Below are positions 26,317-34,401 of a stretch of DNA of 64,000 nt, piece after piece. Position 1 is the first letter of the stretch. The number at the start of each line of letters is the position of its first letter. The notes beneath the pieces were generated by a model. It searched no databases and was not told the DNA's origin. It saw only the letters and a list, made by a program, of their open reading frames with translations. Source of the DNA: Actinoplanes siamensis (GTDB lineage: Bacteria > Actinomycetota > Actinomycetes > Mycobacteriales > Micromonosporaceae); NCBI RefSeq assembly GCF_016862395.1, contig NZ_BOMW01000050.1, positions 39,816 through 103,815 of the forward strand. Reading direction: 5' to 3'. A program made the translations under genes and the position numbers.

Positions 26317-27357
26317 GTGGGGCTGTTCCGCAGGGTCGCCCGCGCCCGGCTGGCCGGCCGGGTCATCCGGCGTCTGCGCCACGCGGGCGTCCCGGACGCC
26401 CGCTATCACCCGGCCGGCTTCGAGATCCGCTGCACGCTGCCCGGCGACGGCGAACCGACCATCCTCCCGCTCACCCCGCTGCTCGGCCGTAGCCGTAGTG
26501 AGCTGGGCGAATATCTGGCGGGCGTGCTGCGTACCGGAAATCTGCCACAGGACTGGGCGCAGGCCGCGCCGCTGCTGCGCCCGGTTCTGCGCGGCGGCGC
26601 GCCGGGCGCGCCACTGCGCCGTGCCGCGATGCCGTTCCTGTCCGAGTTCGTGGTGGTCGACCATCCCGACACGATCACGTACGTCACGCCGGCCCAGCTG
26701 GCGGTGTGGAACGTCACCGCCGACCGGGTCTTCGAGACCGCCCGCGGCAACCTGCCCGGCGCGGTCCTGCACGGCGCCCCCGCCGACCGGCCGGTCGTGG
26801 TGCGCTTCGTCGACGACGGCAACGCGTACTGGACCTCGCACCTGCTGCTGCCGGGCTGGCTGGACCGCCTCTCCGGGCAGGTCGGCGGCCGTCCGGTGGC
26901 GTTCGCCCCGGAGCGCGGCACGCTGCTGGTCACCGCTGACGGCAGCAGCCTGCTGCCGGCGCTGTTCGCCCAGGTGGAGGAGATCTACGCGAAGTCGTCG
27001 CGATCGCTGACCCCGATGGCGTACGTCAGCGACCCGGACGGCTGCACGGTTCCCTATCCCGCGCCGCCCGGCCATCCGCTGCACCACCTGGTGTCCCGGG
27101 CCGGCCGCATCCTGGCCGTCGAGGAGTACAACCGGCAGGCCGCCGAGCTGCCCGGCGCCGCCGAGCTGCGGCTGGCCGGCTCGGACGAGGAGGGCTGGCG
27201 CACCCAGGCGCTGTGGACGAGCGACGCCCCGGTGCTGCTGCCGGCCGCCGACGAGGTGGTCACCCCGGAGCGGGTGCTGCCCTGGGACGAGCTGGATCTC
27301 ACTCCGGTGGACGACCTGAGCCCGGAGCGGTGGCGTGCGCGGGGATGGCCGGACTGA
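26317..27357 (+). CDS. Uncharacterised protein resembling DUF1444/YtpQ
   Basis: A 346-residue soluble protein starting with GTG eight bases after the methyltransferase stop, so probably co-transcribed. Segments such as FVVVDHPDTITYVTPAQLAVWNV, RVFETARGNL, and YWTSHLLLPGWLDRL...GRPVAFAPERGTLLVT follow the pattern of DUF1444 (YtpQ-like) proteins, whose function is unknown. The similarity is judged by eye and modest. No signal peptide or membrane segment. It is convergent with the DegV gene, with only four bases between stops. Confidence 0.6.
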   Translation: MGLFRRVARARLAGRVIRRLRHAGVPDARYHPAGFEIRCTLPGDGEPTILPLTPLLGRSRSELGEYLAGVLRTGNLPQDWAQAAPLLRPVLRGGAPGAPLRRAAMPFLSEFVVVDHPDTITYVTPAQLAVWNVTADRVFETARGNLPGAVLHGAPADRPVVVRFVDDGNAYWTSHLLLPGWLDRLSGQVGGRPVAFAPERGTLLVTADGSSLLPALFAQVEEIYAKSSRSLTPMAYVSDPDGCTVPYPAPPGHPLHHLVSRAGRILAVEEYNRQAAELPGAAELRLAGSDEEGWRTQALWTSDAPVLLPAADEVVTPERVLPWDELDLTPVDDLSPERWRARGWPD

Positions 27358-27361
27358 GCGA

Positions 27362-28210
27362 TCAGGCCCGCCGATGTACGACGACTCCGGCCAGCCCGGG
27401 CCCGGTGTGCGCGGCGACGACGGCGCCGACCTCGGTGAGGTAGCAGTCCCGCAGCCGGTCCCCGAGCCGCATCGTGATCGCGTCGACCAGCGCGGCGGCC
27501 CGCTCCGGCGTGCCGAGGTGGTGCACCGCGATGTCGGCCTCCCCCGCCCCGGCCGCCTCCACGGCGAGGTCGACCAGCCGGCTCAGCGCCCTCCCGGCCG
27601 TGCGCACCTTGTCCCGCACCACCACCGCGCCGTCCACCACGTGCAGAATGGGCTTGACCGACAGCGCCGTGCCGAGCAGCGCGGACGCCGCCCCGATCCG
27701 GCCCCCGCGGCGCAGGAACTCGAGCGTGTCGACGTAGAACAGGGTGCTGACCCGGTCGGCGTGGTCGACGGCCGCCCGCCGTACGGCATCGAGGTCTTCT
27801 CCCCGGGCTGCCGCCGTCGCGGCGGCCAGGGCCGGAAAGCCCAGGCCCATCGCGGCGGTCCCGCTGTCCACGACCCGCACCCGGGGACCGACCTCGGCGG
27901 CGGCCAGCCGGGCGGCCTCGAACGTGCCGGAGAGCTTGGCCGACAGGTGCACGGAGACGACGCCGTCGGCCCCGCCGTCCAGCAGTTTGCGGTACACCTC
28001 GGCGAACTGTGAGGGGGCGGGCCGGGACGTGCTGACCGAGGAGCGCCGGCCACCGAGCGCCCGGGCCACCTCGGCCGGTGAGATCTCCAGCCCTTCCAGG
28101 CCGTCCCAGCCGTTGATCACGACGGTGAGCGGCACGACGGTCAGCTCGTATCGCCCGTCCAGTTCGGCGGGCAGATAGGCGGTGGAATCGGTGACGACCG
28201 CGATGGTCAT
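27362..28210 (-). CDS. DegV family fatty-acid-binding protein
   Basis: A 282-residue DegV protein. The N terminus MTIAVVTDSTAYLP is the family signature, followed by VVPLTVVINGWDG and TSRPAPSQFAEVY (substrate-loop threonine/serine). The C-terminal domain has the fatty-acyl phosphate-binding residues in IAVHHLGTPERAAALV. Such FakB-like proteins present exogenous fatty acids to the FakA kinase; no fakA is in this window. ATG at 28210. Confidence 0.93.
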   Translation of the reverse strand: MTIAVVTDSTAYLPAELDGRYELTVVPLTVVINGWDGLEGLEISPAEVARALGGRRSSVSTSRPAPSQFAEVYRKLLDGGADGVVSVHLSAKLSGTFEAARLAAAEVGPRVRVVDSGTAAMGLGFPALAAATAAARGEDLDAVRRAAVDHADRVSTLFYVDTLEFLRRGGRIGAASALLGTALSVKPILHVVDGAVVVRDKVRTAGRALSRLVDLAVEAAGAGEADIAVHHLGTPERAAALVDAITMRLGDRLRDCYLTEVGAVVAAHTGPGLAGVVVHRRA

Positions 28211-28244
28211 GCACGAACTGTACTGATCGCGGGCCCGCCCGGGG

Positions 28245-28631
28245 TCAGCCCGGTGTGACAGCGGACACCAGGAACGGCTCGCCCTGCTGGCAGGTGGTCA
28301 TCATGCCGGGCTGCGGAGCGCCGGTCACCCGCACCTTGCTGCCCGGTCTCGCCGACGCGCGCAGCGCGTCGTCCCGGAAGACCAGCAGGTGGGTGCCGTT
28401 CTGCTCCTGCAGCAGCAGGCAATTCGGCTCGACGCCGGCGACGACCGTGCCGGTGATGGAGGTGGTCGACCCCAGCACCGGTTTGCTGGGCATGGTGAGC
28501 TCCGGAATCGGGGAGGAGGCCACCGGGGCGGACGGGACCGACCCGGACGACCCGGTCTGGTCCGGAGCGTTGGCGCAGCCGCCGATCGTCAGCAGGAGCA
28601 GCGCGGCGGGTACGACAGTTCGACGGATCAT
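28245..28631 (-). CDS. Predicted lipoprotein with OB-fold-like domain
   Basis: A 128-residue protein starting MIRRTVVPAALLLLTIGGCANA. The lipobox TIGGC predicts lipidation at Cys19 after signal peptidase II cleavage. A Ser/Pro-rich linker leads to a compact domain (SITGTVVAGVEPNCLLLQEQ ... GSKVRVTGAPQPGMMTTCQQ) with the strand pattern of a small OB fold and two cysteines that could form a disulfide. No named family recognised. It is downstream of the histidine phosphatase by 35 bases and likely co-transcribed. Confidence 0.75.
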   Translation of the reverse strand: MIRRTVVPAALLLLTIGGCANAPDQTGSSGSVPSAPVASSPIPELTMPSKPVLGSTTSITGTVVAGVEPNCLLLQEQNGTHLLVFRDDALRASARPGSKVRVTGAPQPGMMTTCQQGEPFLVSAVTPG

Positions 28632-28666
28632 GACGGTTGGACGCGCCCGCCGGCCCACCGGTTCCA

Positions 28667-29266
28667 TCAGGCCACGTTGTACGACGTGAGCTGCCACCCG
28701 GCGCCCTCGGCGTGGGTCAGCTCGGCCCAGTGGCAGTTGCCCAGTCCGCGCAGCGTGCGCAGCTGTTCCCGGGGCCAGCCGAGCAGATGCCCGATGCCCT
28801 GCCGGGCCGCCGCCCCGTGGGTGGCGGCCACGACCACGCCGCCGGGCGCCGGCGCGATCGCGTCCTGAAACGCCTCGGCGACCCGTTTGCCCAGTTCGTC
28901 GAGGGTCTCCACGCCGTCGCCGACGACGTCCGCACCGGCTTTCCAGCGGGCGTACCCGTCCGGGTGCCGCGCCGCCGCCTCGGCCGTGGTCAGCCCCTGC
29001 CACTCGCCGAAGAACCGCTCGCGGAGCCGCTCGTCCGGCCGGACGGTCAGCCCGGTGCGGGTGGCCAGCGCCGCCGCGGTCTCGGCGGCCCGGCGCAGGT
29101 CACTGGCCACGATCGCGTCCGGCCGCAGCGCCGCCAGCCGTTCCGCGGCCTCCGCCGCCTGACGGCGGCCGAGGTCGTTGAGCGGCACGTCGAGCTGGCC
29201 CTGGATGCGGCCGCCCGCGTTCCAGTCGGTGTTGCCGTGCCGCCAGACGATCAGGCGGGTGGTCAC
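28667..29266 (-). CDS. Histidine phosphatase family protein (phosphoglycerate mutase-like)
   Basis: A 199-residue protein with the RHG motif in LIVWRHGNTDWNAGGRIQGQ (residues 5-24), a central ERFFGEWQGLT acid segment and a second catalytic His in VVVAATHGAAAR. These are the branch-1 histidine phosphatase residues. In this position next to rsfS it may act on a phosphorylated metabolite or sugar; a glucosyl-3-phosphoglycerate phosphatase role is known for mycobacterial homologues but unproven here. GTG at 29266 overlaps the rsfS stop (GTGA). Confidence 0.88.
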   Translation of the reverse strand: MTTRLIVWRHGNTDWNAGGRIQGQLDVPLNDLGRRQAAEAAERLAALRPDAIVASDLRRAAETAAALATRTGLTVRPDERLRERFFGEWQGLTTAEAAARHPDGYARWKAGADVVGDGVETLDELGKRVAEAFQDAIAPAPGGVVVAATHGAAARQGIGHLLGWPREQLRTLRGLGNCHWAELTHAEGAGWQLTSYNVA

Positions 29267-29667
29267 GGCGCTTCGGTGCCGGCCGCTCCGGCGTCGACCA
29301 TGTCACGGTCGACGAACGGGATGACCGGGCAGTCCTTCCACAGCTTGTCCAGGGCGTAGAACTCACGCTCCTCGGTGTGCTGGATGTGGACCACGATGTC
29401 GACGTAGTCGAGCAGGACCCACCGGCCCTGCCGCTCGCCCTCGCGCCGCACCGGCTTCGCCTTCTCCGGAAGGCTGACCAGAGCTTCCTCGATGGCGTCG
29501 ACGATCGCGACCACCTGACGCTCGTTGGCGGCGGAGGCGATCACGAACGCGTCGGTGATGGCGATCTGGTCGCCCACGTCGATGACGGAGATGTCCTGCG
29601 CCTTCTTGTCGGCGGCGGCCTGCGCGGCCGTCATCGCCAGTTCCAGGGCGCGCTCAGAGACGGGCAA
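29263..29667 (-). CDS. rsfS: Ribosome silencing factor RsfS
   Basis: About 134 residues, matching the RsfS/Iojap family (SERALELAMTAAQAAADKKA, VIDVGDQIAITDAFVIASA, WVLLDYVDIVVHIQHTEERE). RsfS binds L14 and prevents 30S-50S joining in slow growth. Start choice: TTG at 29667 has GGAAGG six bases upstream and yields the expected length; an ATG 12 codons later would remove a conserved helix. It overlaps the phosphatase downstream and follows nadD by 58 bases. Confidence 0.93.
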   Translation of the reverse strand: MPVSERALELAMTAAQAAADKKAQDISVIDVGDQIAITDAFVIASAANERQVVAIVDAIEEALVSLPEKAKPVRREGERQGRWVLLDYVDIVVHIQHTEEREFYALDKLWKDCPVIPFVDRDMVDAGAAGTEAP

Positions 29668-29725
29668 AAGAGTCCTTCCAGCCAGTGGATGCAGGTCGGT
29701 CGGGTTCAACAACACTTCAAGTGTC

Positions 29726-30331
29726 TCACGCGGGTCCGACAATCCCCGAGTCCCGATAGAGCCCACGCTTGTTGATGTACTGCACGACACCATCCGGCAC
29801 GAGGTACCACACCGGGAGACCGGCGGCCACCCGTTGGCGGCAGTCGCTCGACGAGATCGCCATCGCCGGGACCTCGACCAGCGTCACGCTCTCCGGCGGC
29901 AGATCCGCCGCGGAGAGCTCGAAGCCCGGCCGGGTGACGCCGATGAAGTGCGCGAGGCCGAGCATGGTCAGCGCGTCGCGCCAGGACATGATCCGGGCCA
30001 GCGCGTCCGCGCCGGTGATGAAGTACAGCTCGGCCGACTGGCCGTAGACGGCCCGCATGTCGCGCAGCGTGTCGACGGTGTAGGTGGGGCCGTCCCGGTC
30101 CATGTCCGCCCGGCTCACGTGGAACCGCGGGTTGGAGGCGGTGGCGATCACCGTCATCAGGTAACGGTCCTCGGCGGGCGAGACCCGGCCCTTCTCGTAC
30201 GGCTGCCCGGTCGGGACGAACATCACCTCGTCCAGGTCGAACCGGGCCTGCACCTCGCTCGCCGCCACCAGGTGGCCGTGGTGGATGGGGTCGAACGTTC
30301 CCCCCATGATCCCGATGCGCCTGGCCGACAT
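29726..30331 (-). CDS. nadD: Nicotinate-mononucleotide adenylyltransferase NadD
   Basis: A 201-residue nucleotidyltransferase. GGTFDPIHHGHL at residues 10-21 carries the (H/T)xGH nucleotide motif, and ISSSDCRQRVAAG near residue 170 is the ISSTxxR-type motif. It converts nicotinate mononucleotide to deamido-NAD in NAD synthesis. First gene of a nadD-rsfS-phosphatase-lipoprotein run. Length and motifs are normal. The 5' flank is a receiver-domain relic rather than a promoter-sized blank. Confidence 0.95.
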   Translation of the reverse strand: MSARRIGIMGGTFDPIHHGHLVAASEVQARFDLDEVMFVPTGQPYEKGRVSPAEDRYLMTVIATASNPRFHVSRADMDRDGPTYTVDTLRDMRAVYGQSAELYFITGADALARIMSWRDALTMLGLAHFIGVTRPGFELSAADLPPESVTLVEVPAMAISSSDCRQRVAAGLPVWYLVPDGVVQYINKRGLYRDSGIVGPA

Positions 30332-30345
30332 CCGTGCAGGATATG

Positions 30346-30483
30346 TCAGCCGCCCAGGCGCTTCGCGGGCATCACCACGTTGCCGAGCGGCAGGTCGATC
30401 TCGCCGGTGTGCCGGGCGGCCACCTCCAGCGCCGTCTCCCCGCAGTCGGCGGTGAGCACCTGGTACCCGGCGCCGGTCAGGAG
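30346..30483 (-). pseudogene. Relic of a response-regulator receiver domain
   Basis: Out of frame with, and directly after, the kinase at 30477. A minus-strand frame reads LLTGAGYQVLTADCGETAL, then EVAARHTGEIDLPLGNVVMP and a stop at 30346. This matches the middle of a receiver domain as found fused to PAS histidine kinases (typically ...GYQVLTA..EALE...DLLLTDVVMP). The N-terminal acidic pocket is absent, the phosphoacceptor aspartate is replaced by Asn (GNVVMP), and the C-terminal half is missing. It is 45 codons with no start. I infer that the kinase was once a hybrid and the domain was lost by internal deletion. Confidence 0.75.
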
Positions 30484-31592
30484 CCGGCCCGCTGGGGCGC
30501 CGTCTGCTCGCCGGCCGGCAGCAGGATGGTCACCGTGGTGCCCAGGCCCGGCTCGCTGGTCAGGGTCACCTCGCCGCCGGCCTGGGCGACCATGCCGTAC
30601 ACGGTGGCCAGGCCCAGCCCGGTGGCCTCGCCCTTGGGCTTGGTGGTGAAGAACGGGTCGAACGCGCGGTCCAGCACGTCCGGCGGCATGCCCAGGCCGG
30701 AGTCGGAGACCCGCAACCGGATCTGGTCGTCGGACCGGTGGGTGTCGACCACCAGGTTGCCGCCGGAGGGCATCGCGTCCCGCGCGTTGAGCGCCAGGTT
30801 CACCAGCAGCTGCTCCAACTGGGCCGGATCGTAGGTGACCGACGGCAGGTCCGGGCCGGGCCGGAAGATCAGCGTGATCTGCTCGCCGAGCGTCCGGCGC
30901 AGCAGCCCCTGCATCCGGTCGATGGCCGCGTTCAGGTCCAGCGCCTGCGGCCGGACCACCTCGCGGCGGGCGAAGGCGAGCAGCTGATGGGTGAGGTCGG
31001 TGCCGCGGGTGCCGGCCCGGACCACCTGGCGGGCGTCCGCGACGATCGCGCCGAGGTCCGGCTGCGGCGTCTCGGCCTCCTCGATCACGAAGTTGGCGTA
31101 GTTGAGGATCACCCCGAGCATGTTGTTGAAGTCGTGGGCGATGCCCCCGGCCAGCTGGCCCAGGCTCTCCAGGCGCTGGCTGCGGTGCGCGTGCGCCTCG
31201 GCGCGCAGCCTGGACTTGTCGTCCTCGGCGCGGACCCGCTCGCTGATGTCCCGGATCACCGCCACGGCCAGCCGGCCCTGCGGGGTCTCGACGATCGTGG
31301 TGGACGACTCGATCGGGAACTCGGTGCCGTCACGCCGCCTGGAGCTGGTCACCAGGGTGCCGATCGAGCCGGGCACGCCCGACTCGATCATCCGCTGCCG
31401 TTCCGGGGTCAGCGCCCGGGACTGCTCGGTGATCAGCACGTCGACGGACTGGCCGACCAGTTCGCCGCCGGACCAGCCGAACATCTGCTCGGCCCGGTTG
31501 TTGGCCAGCACGATCCGGGTGCCTTCGAGGACCAGGATCGCGTCCGGTGCGGCCTGCAGCAGACCGCTGGAAAGTTCAGCGGACCATTCCAC
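30477..31592 (-). CDS. PAS-domain sensor histidine kinase (ex-hybrid)
   Basis: A 371-residue soluble kinase. A PAS domain at about 8-118 (APDAILVLEGTRIVLANNRA) is followed by an H box GGIAHDFNNML with His153, then N, G1 and G2 boxes (LVNLALNARDAM, VSDSGLGMPPDV, TGLGLATVYGMV). The HDFNN H-box groups it with hybrid kinases. It has no membrane segment and no intact receiver. The end (GEQTAPQRAGS) is where relatives have a linker into a REC domain, and a relic of that domain follows. The partner regulator is unknown. GTG at 31592 with GGGGGT seven bases upstream. Confidence 0.88.
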   Translation of the reverse strand: MEWSAELSSGLLQAAPDAILVLEGTRIVLANNRAEQMFGWSGGELVGQSVDVLITEQSRALTPERQRMIESGVPGSIGTLVTSSRRRDGTEFPIESSTTIVETPQGRLAVAVIRDISERVRAEDDKSRLRAEAHAHRSQRLESLGQLAGGIAHDFNNMLGVILNYANFVIEEAETPQPDLGAIVADARQVVRAGTRGTDLTHQLLAFARREVVRPQALDLNAAIDRMQGLLRRTLGEQITLIFRPGPDLPSVTYDPAQLEQLLVNLALNARDAMPSGGNLVVDTHRSDDQIRLRVSDSGLGMPPDVLDRAFDPFFTTKPKGEATGLGLATVYGMVAQAGGEVTLTSEPGLGTTVTILLPAGEQTAPQRAGS

Positions 31593-31647
31593 GCATTCAC
31601 CCCCGTAGCGTCAGATTACGGGGTGCGACCGGAGGAAAGCGGCGTCT

Positions 31648-34146
31648 TCAGGAAAGGCCGCGGGCCAGCAGAGCCCGCCGCATGTCGTCGTCGTGGTCCT
31701 GGACCACCCGGCGCAGCAGCGGGTGCAGCTCCGGCCGGGCCAGCAGGGCGGCGGCCAGTTCCCGGGTCCGGTCCGAGACCAGCACCGCCGGGTACGCCGC
31801 GATCGCGGTCTTCTCCGCGCTCATCCCGGACCGGATCAGCAGCATCTCCGGCATGTCCGCGAAGTACCGCTCGACGTACGGCGCCAGCAGCTCGGCCTGC
31901 TCGGCGTGCCAGAAACCGTGCGCGGTGAGCTCGGCCAGCCGGTTGGAGAGCGACGCGTCCCCGACGATCGCCGCCCACGCCGCCGCCTTGGTCTCCGGGT
32001 CGGGCAGCGCGGCCCGGCACCGGACCGCCCACTGCTCGCCGCTGGCCGTCCGGTCCCCGGCCAGCTCCGCCTCGATCACCTCCAGGCCGGCCGCGCCCAG
32101 CACCGCCAGCCGGTAGACGATCAGCCAGCGCAGGTCGGCGTCGACCACCAGCCCCTCCGGCACGCCGTCCCCGGCCAGCCAGCCACGCAGCCGGGCGGTG
32201 TCGATCGAGGCGCCGATCAGCCCGCGGGCCGCGACCAGCTGCCGGGAGCCGCCGGCCGGGGAGACCGCGAGCAGCCGGTCGGCGGCCTGCGCGATCAGTT
32301 CCAGGGCGGCCGGGCGGGTCTCCGCGGTCGCGTACCTGTCGACCAGGCCCCGGGTGGCGCGCAGCACATCTTCGACGATCACCGTCTCGGTCTCCACCGG
32401 CAGCGCGGCGAGCACCAGCGCGACCAGCTCGGCCACCGGGCGCTCGCCGTCCACCACGGCGTCCAGGACGGAGGCCCAGATCACCGCGCGGGCCAGCGAG
32501 TCGGTCAGCAGCGGCAGCAGCAGCGGGACGGCGGCTGCCGAGTCCGGGTCCAGACGGATCTTGCCGTACGCCAGGTCGCCGTCGTTGAGCAGCAGCAGGT
32601 CGGCCGCCCGCACCCCGGTCAGCTCGGGCAGCACGGTCCGCCCGGTGGCGTCCAGCTCCGCCTCGATCAGCGCGCGCCGCGTCACCGCGCCGTCGGCCTG
32701 GTCGTAGAGCCCGATCCCGATCCGGTGCGGGCGCAGCGTGGGGAAGCCGTCCGGCGCGGTCTGCACGACCGTCACCTCACGGTAGACGTCGCCGTCCCGC
32801 CGCACCTCCAGCCGCAGCGTGTTCACCTGGGCCCGGCGCAGCCACACCTCGGCCCAGCCGGACAGGTCCCGCCCGCCCGCCGCGGAGAGCGCCCGGAGCA
32901 GGTCGGCGAGCGTGGCGTTGCCGTACGCGTGCTCGGCGAAGTGCGCGTTCACCCCGGCCCGGAACGCCTCGTCGCCGAGCCACGCGACCAGCTGCTTGAG
33001 CACCGAGGCGCCCTTGGCGTACGAGATGCCGTCGAAGTTCATCAACGCCTCGTCGGTGTCGGCCACCTCGGCCGGCGCCACCGGGTGGGTGGACGGACGC
33101 TGGTCGGCGCGCAGGCCCCAGGCCTTGCGCTGGATCGCGAACGTGGTCCAGGTGCCGGTGAACCGGGTCGCCTCGGCGGCCACCCGGGAGCCCAGGTACT
33201 CCGCGAACGACTCGTTCAGCCACAGGTCGTCCCACCAGGCCATGGTGACCAGGTCGCCGAACCACTGGTGGGCCATCTCGTGCGCGATCACGCTGGCCCG
33301 GTGCTCACGCTCGGTCTCGGTGATCGTCGAGCGGGGCACGAACTCGTCGCGGAACACCACGAGCCCCGGGTACTCCATCGCGCCGAAGTTGAACTCCGGG
33401 GCGAAGGCCTGCTGGTAGTGCCCGAACGGGTAGCGGATCTCGAACATCTCGTGGAACCGGTCCAGGCACTGCCTGGTCACCTCGAAGATCTCGGCGGCCT
33501 GCTGGTCCAGGTGCTCGGCGAGGGTGGCCCGGATGTAGAGCGCCAGCGGGATGCCGTCGTGCTCGTCGGTGCGCACGTGCCACGGGCCGGCGATCAGGCT
33601 CGCCAGGTAGGTCGAGATGCGCTCGGTGGGCGCGAACTCCCAGCGCCCGCCGTCGCGGGAGACCAGCCGTCCGTTGGTGGCGACCGTCCAGTCGGCCGGA
33701 GCGGTGACGCTCACCCGGAACGACGCCTTCAGATCGGGCTGGTCGAAACAGGGCAGCACCCGGCCGCCGTTGTTGATGAACAGGTGCTGGTAGAGGTAGA
33801 CCGAGCCGTCGGCCGGGTCGGTGTAGCGGTGCAGGCCCTCGCCGTTGTTGGAATATCCCATGGTGGCGTCGGTGACCAGCTCGTTCTCCTCGGCCAGGCC
33901 GCTGAGCGCGAGCCGCCCGCCGGCCACCGCCTCGTGCGGCACCGGCCGCCCGTTCAGCGTGATCGAGGCGATCGCGACCGGCTCGAACTCCACGAACGTG
34001 GCCGCGCCGGGGCGGGCGCGGAACCGGGCCACGGTGCGCGCGCGGAAGGTGGCGCCGTCCCCGGTGAGGTCCAGATCGACGTGGTAGCTGTCAACGTCGA
34101 CGAGGGACGCCCGCTCGGCGGCCTCGGCACGGGTCAGGGTCGGCAT
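31648..34146 (-). CDS. pepN: Aminopeptidase N (M1 metallopeptidase)
   Basis: An 832-residue M1 peptidase of the actinobacterial PepN type. The zinc site is HEMAHQWFGD at 289-298, with the third ligand in WLNESFAEYLG. The substrate motif reads GAMEYPG at 255-261, with Tyr where most family members have Asn (GxMEN). A C-terminal ERAP1-like helical domain follows. It cleaves N-terminal residues from peptides in the cytoplasm. ATG at 34146 (MPTLTRAEAAERASLV) is the homology-supported start; the long upstream extension overlaps trpS on the other strand and is spurious. Confidence 0.94.
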   Translation of the reverse strand: MPTLTRAEAAERASLVDVDSYHVDLDLTGDGATFRARTVARFRARPGAATFVEFEPVAIASITLNGRPVPHEAVAGGRLALSGLAEENELVTDATMGYSNNGEGLHRYTDPADGSVYLYQHLFINNGGRVLPCFDQPDLKASFRVSVTAPADWTVATNGRLVSRDGGRWEFAPTERISTYLASLIAGPWHVRTDEHDGIPLALYIRATLAEHLDQQAAEIFEVTRQCLDRFHEMFEIRYPFGHYQQAFAPEFNFGAMEYPGLVVFRDEFVPRSTITETEREHRASVIAHEMAHQWFGDLVTMAWWDDLWLNESFAEYLGSRVAAEATRFTGTWTTFAIQRKAWGLRADQRPSTHPVAPAEVADTDEALMNFDGISYAKGASVLKQLVAWLGDEAFRAGVNAHFAEHAYGNATLADLLRALSAAGGRDLSGWAEVWLRRAQVNTLRLEVRRDGDVYREVTVVQTAPDGFPTLRPHRIGIGLYDQADGAVTRRALIEAELDATGRTVLPELTGVRAADLLLLNDGDLAYGKIRLDPDSAAAVPLLLPLLTDSLARAVIWASVLDAVVDGERPVAELVALVLAALPVETETVIVEDVLRATRGLVDRYATAETRPAALELIAQAADRLLAVSPAGGSRQLVAARGLIGASIDTARLRGWLAGDGVPEGLVVDADLRWLIVYRLAVLGAAGLEVIEAELAGDRTASGEQWAVRCRAALPDPETKAAAWAAIVGDASLSNRLAELTAHGFWHAEQAELLAPYVERYFADMPEMLLIRSGMSAEKTAIAAYPAVLVSDRTRELAAALLARPELHPLLRRVVQDHDDDMRRALLARGLS

Positions 34147-34200
34147 GAGGACCATCATGCGGTAAGGGTTTCCGGGCCGTGCAGGCACGTCGGCGATCAC

Positions 34201-34230
34201 TTGCCCGCCGGCCGGTCGGCGCGCTAGCTT
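34201..34230 (+). promoter_or_regulatory. Probable trpS promoter
   Basis: TTGCCC (34201-34206), 18-base spacer, TAGCTT (34225-34230). Transcription would begin about 34236-34237, exactly at the leader-peptide ATG, implying a leaderless leader peptide. Confidence 0.55.
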
Positions 34231-34236
34231 CGGTGC

Positions 34237-34272
34237 ATGCGCGTGACTCGAAACAACTGGTGGCGGCCCTGA
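34237..34272 (+). CDS. trpS leader peptide MRVTRNNWWRP
   Basis: An 11-codon ORF with two adjacent Trp codons (TGG TGG at 34258-34263) and a TGA at 34270. It lies 129 bases upstream of trpS and is followed by mutually exclusive RNA hairpins. Tandem Trp codons in so short a reading frame, directly before a tryptophanyl-tRNA synthetase gene, are the hallmark of ribosome-mediated attenuation. It has no Shine-Dalgarno sequence and may be translated leaderlessly from the predicted transcription start. Confidence 0.85.
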   Translation: MRVTRNNWWRP

Positions 34273-34274
34273 CC

Positions 34275-34336
34275 GGGCGGCCCATCCACACGCGCGACTG
34301 ATTCCCATCCGCGGCCGCCCCTCCCGGGCGGCCGTG
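34275..34336 (+). terminator. Trp attenuator: antiterminator arm and terminator hairpin
   Basis: The terminator hairpin pairs 34312-34320 (CGGCCGCCC) with 34326-34334 (GGGCGGCCG) around a 5-base loop, extendable by two pairs. An upstream copy of the distal arm, GGGCGGCC at 34275-34282, just after the leader stop, can instead pair with GGCCGCCC at 34313-34320. A ribosome stalled at the Trp codons would leave the upstream arm free to form the antiterminator; rapid completion of the peptide would cover it. No U-run follows, as is common in high-GC actinomycetes. Confidence 0.75.
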
Positions 34337-34401
34337 CTGCGTTCACGTGTGCTCTCCGGGGACGGGGCGGTCTTCGTACCCACCATGATCGGAGACCGCA
34401 C

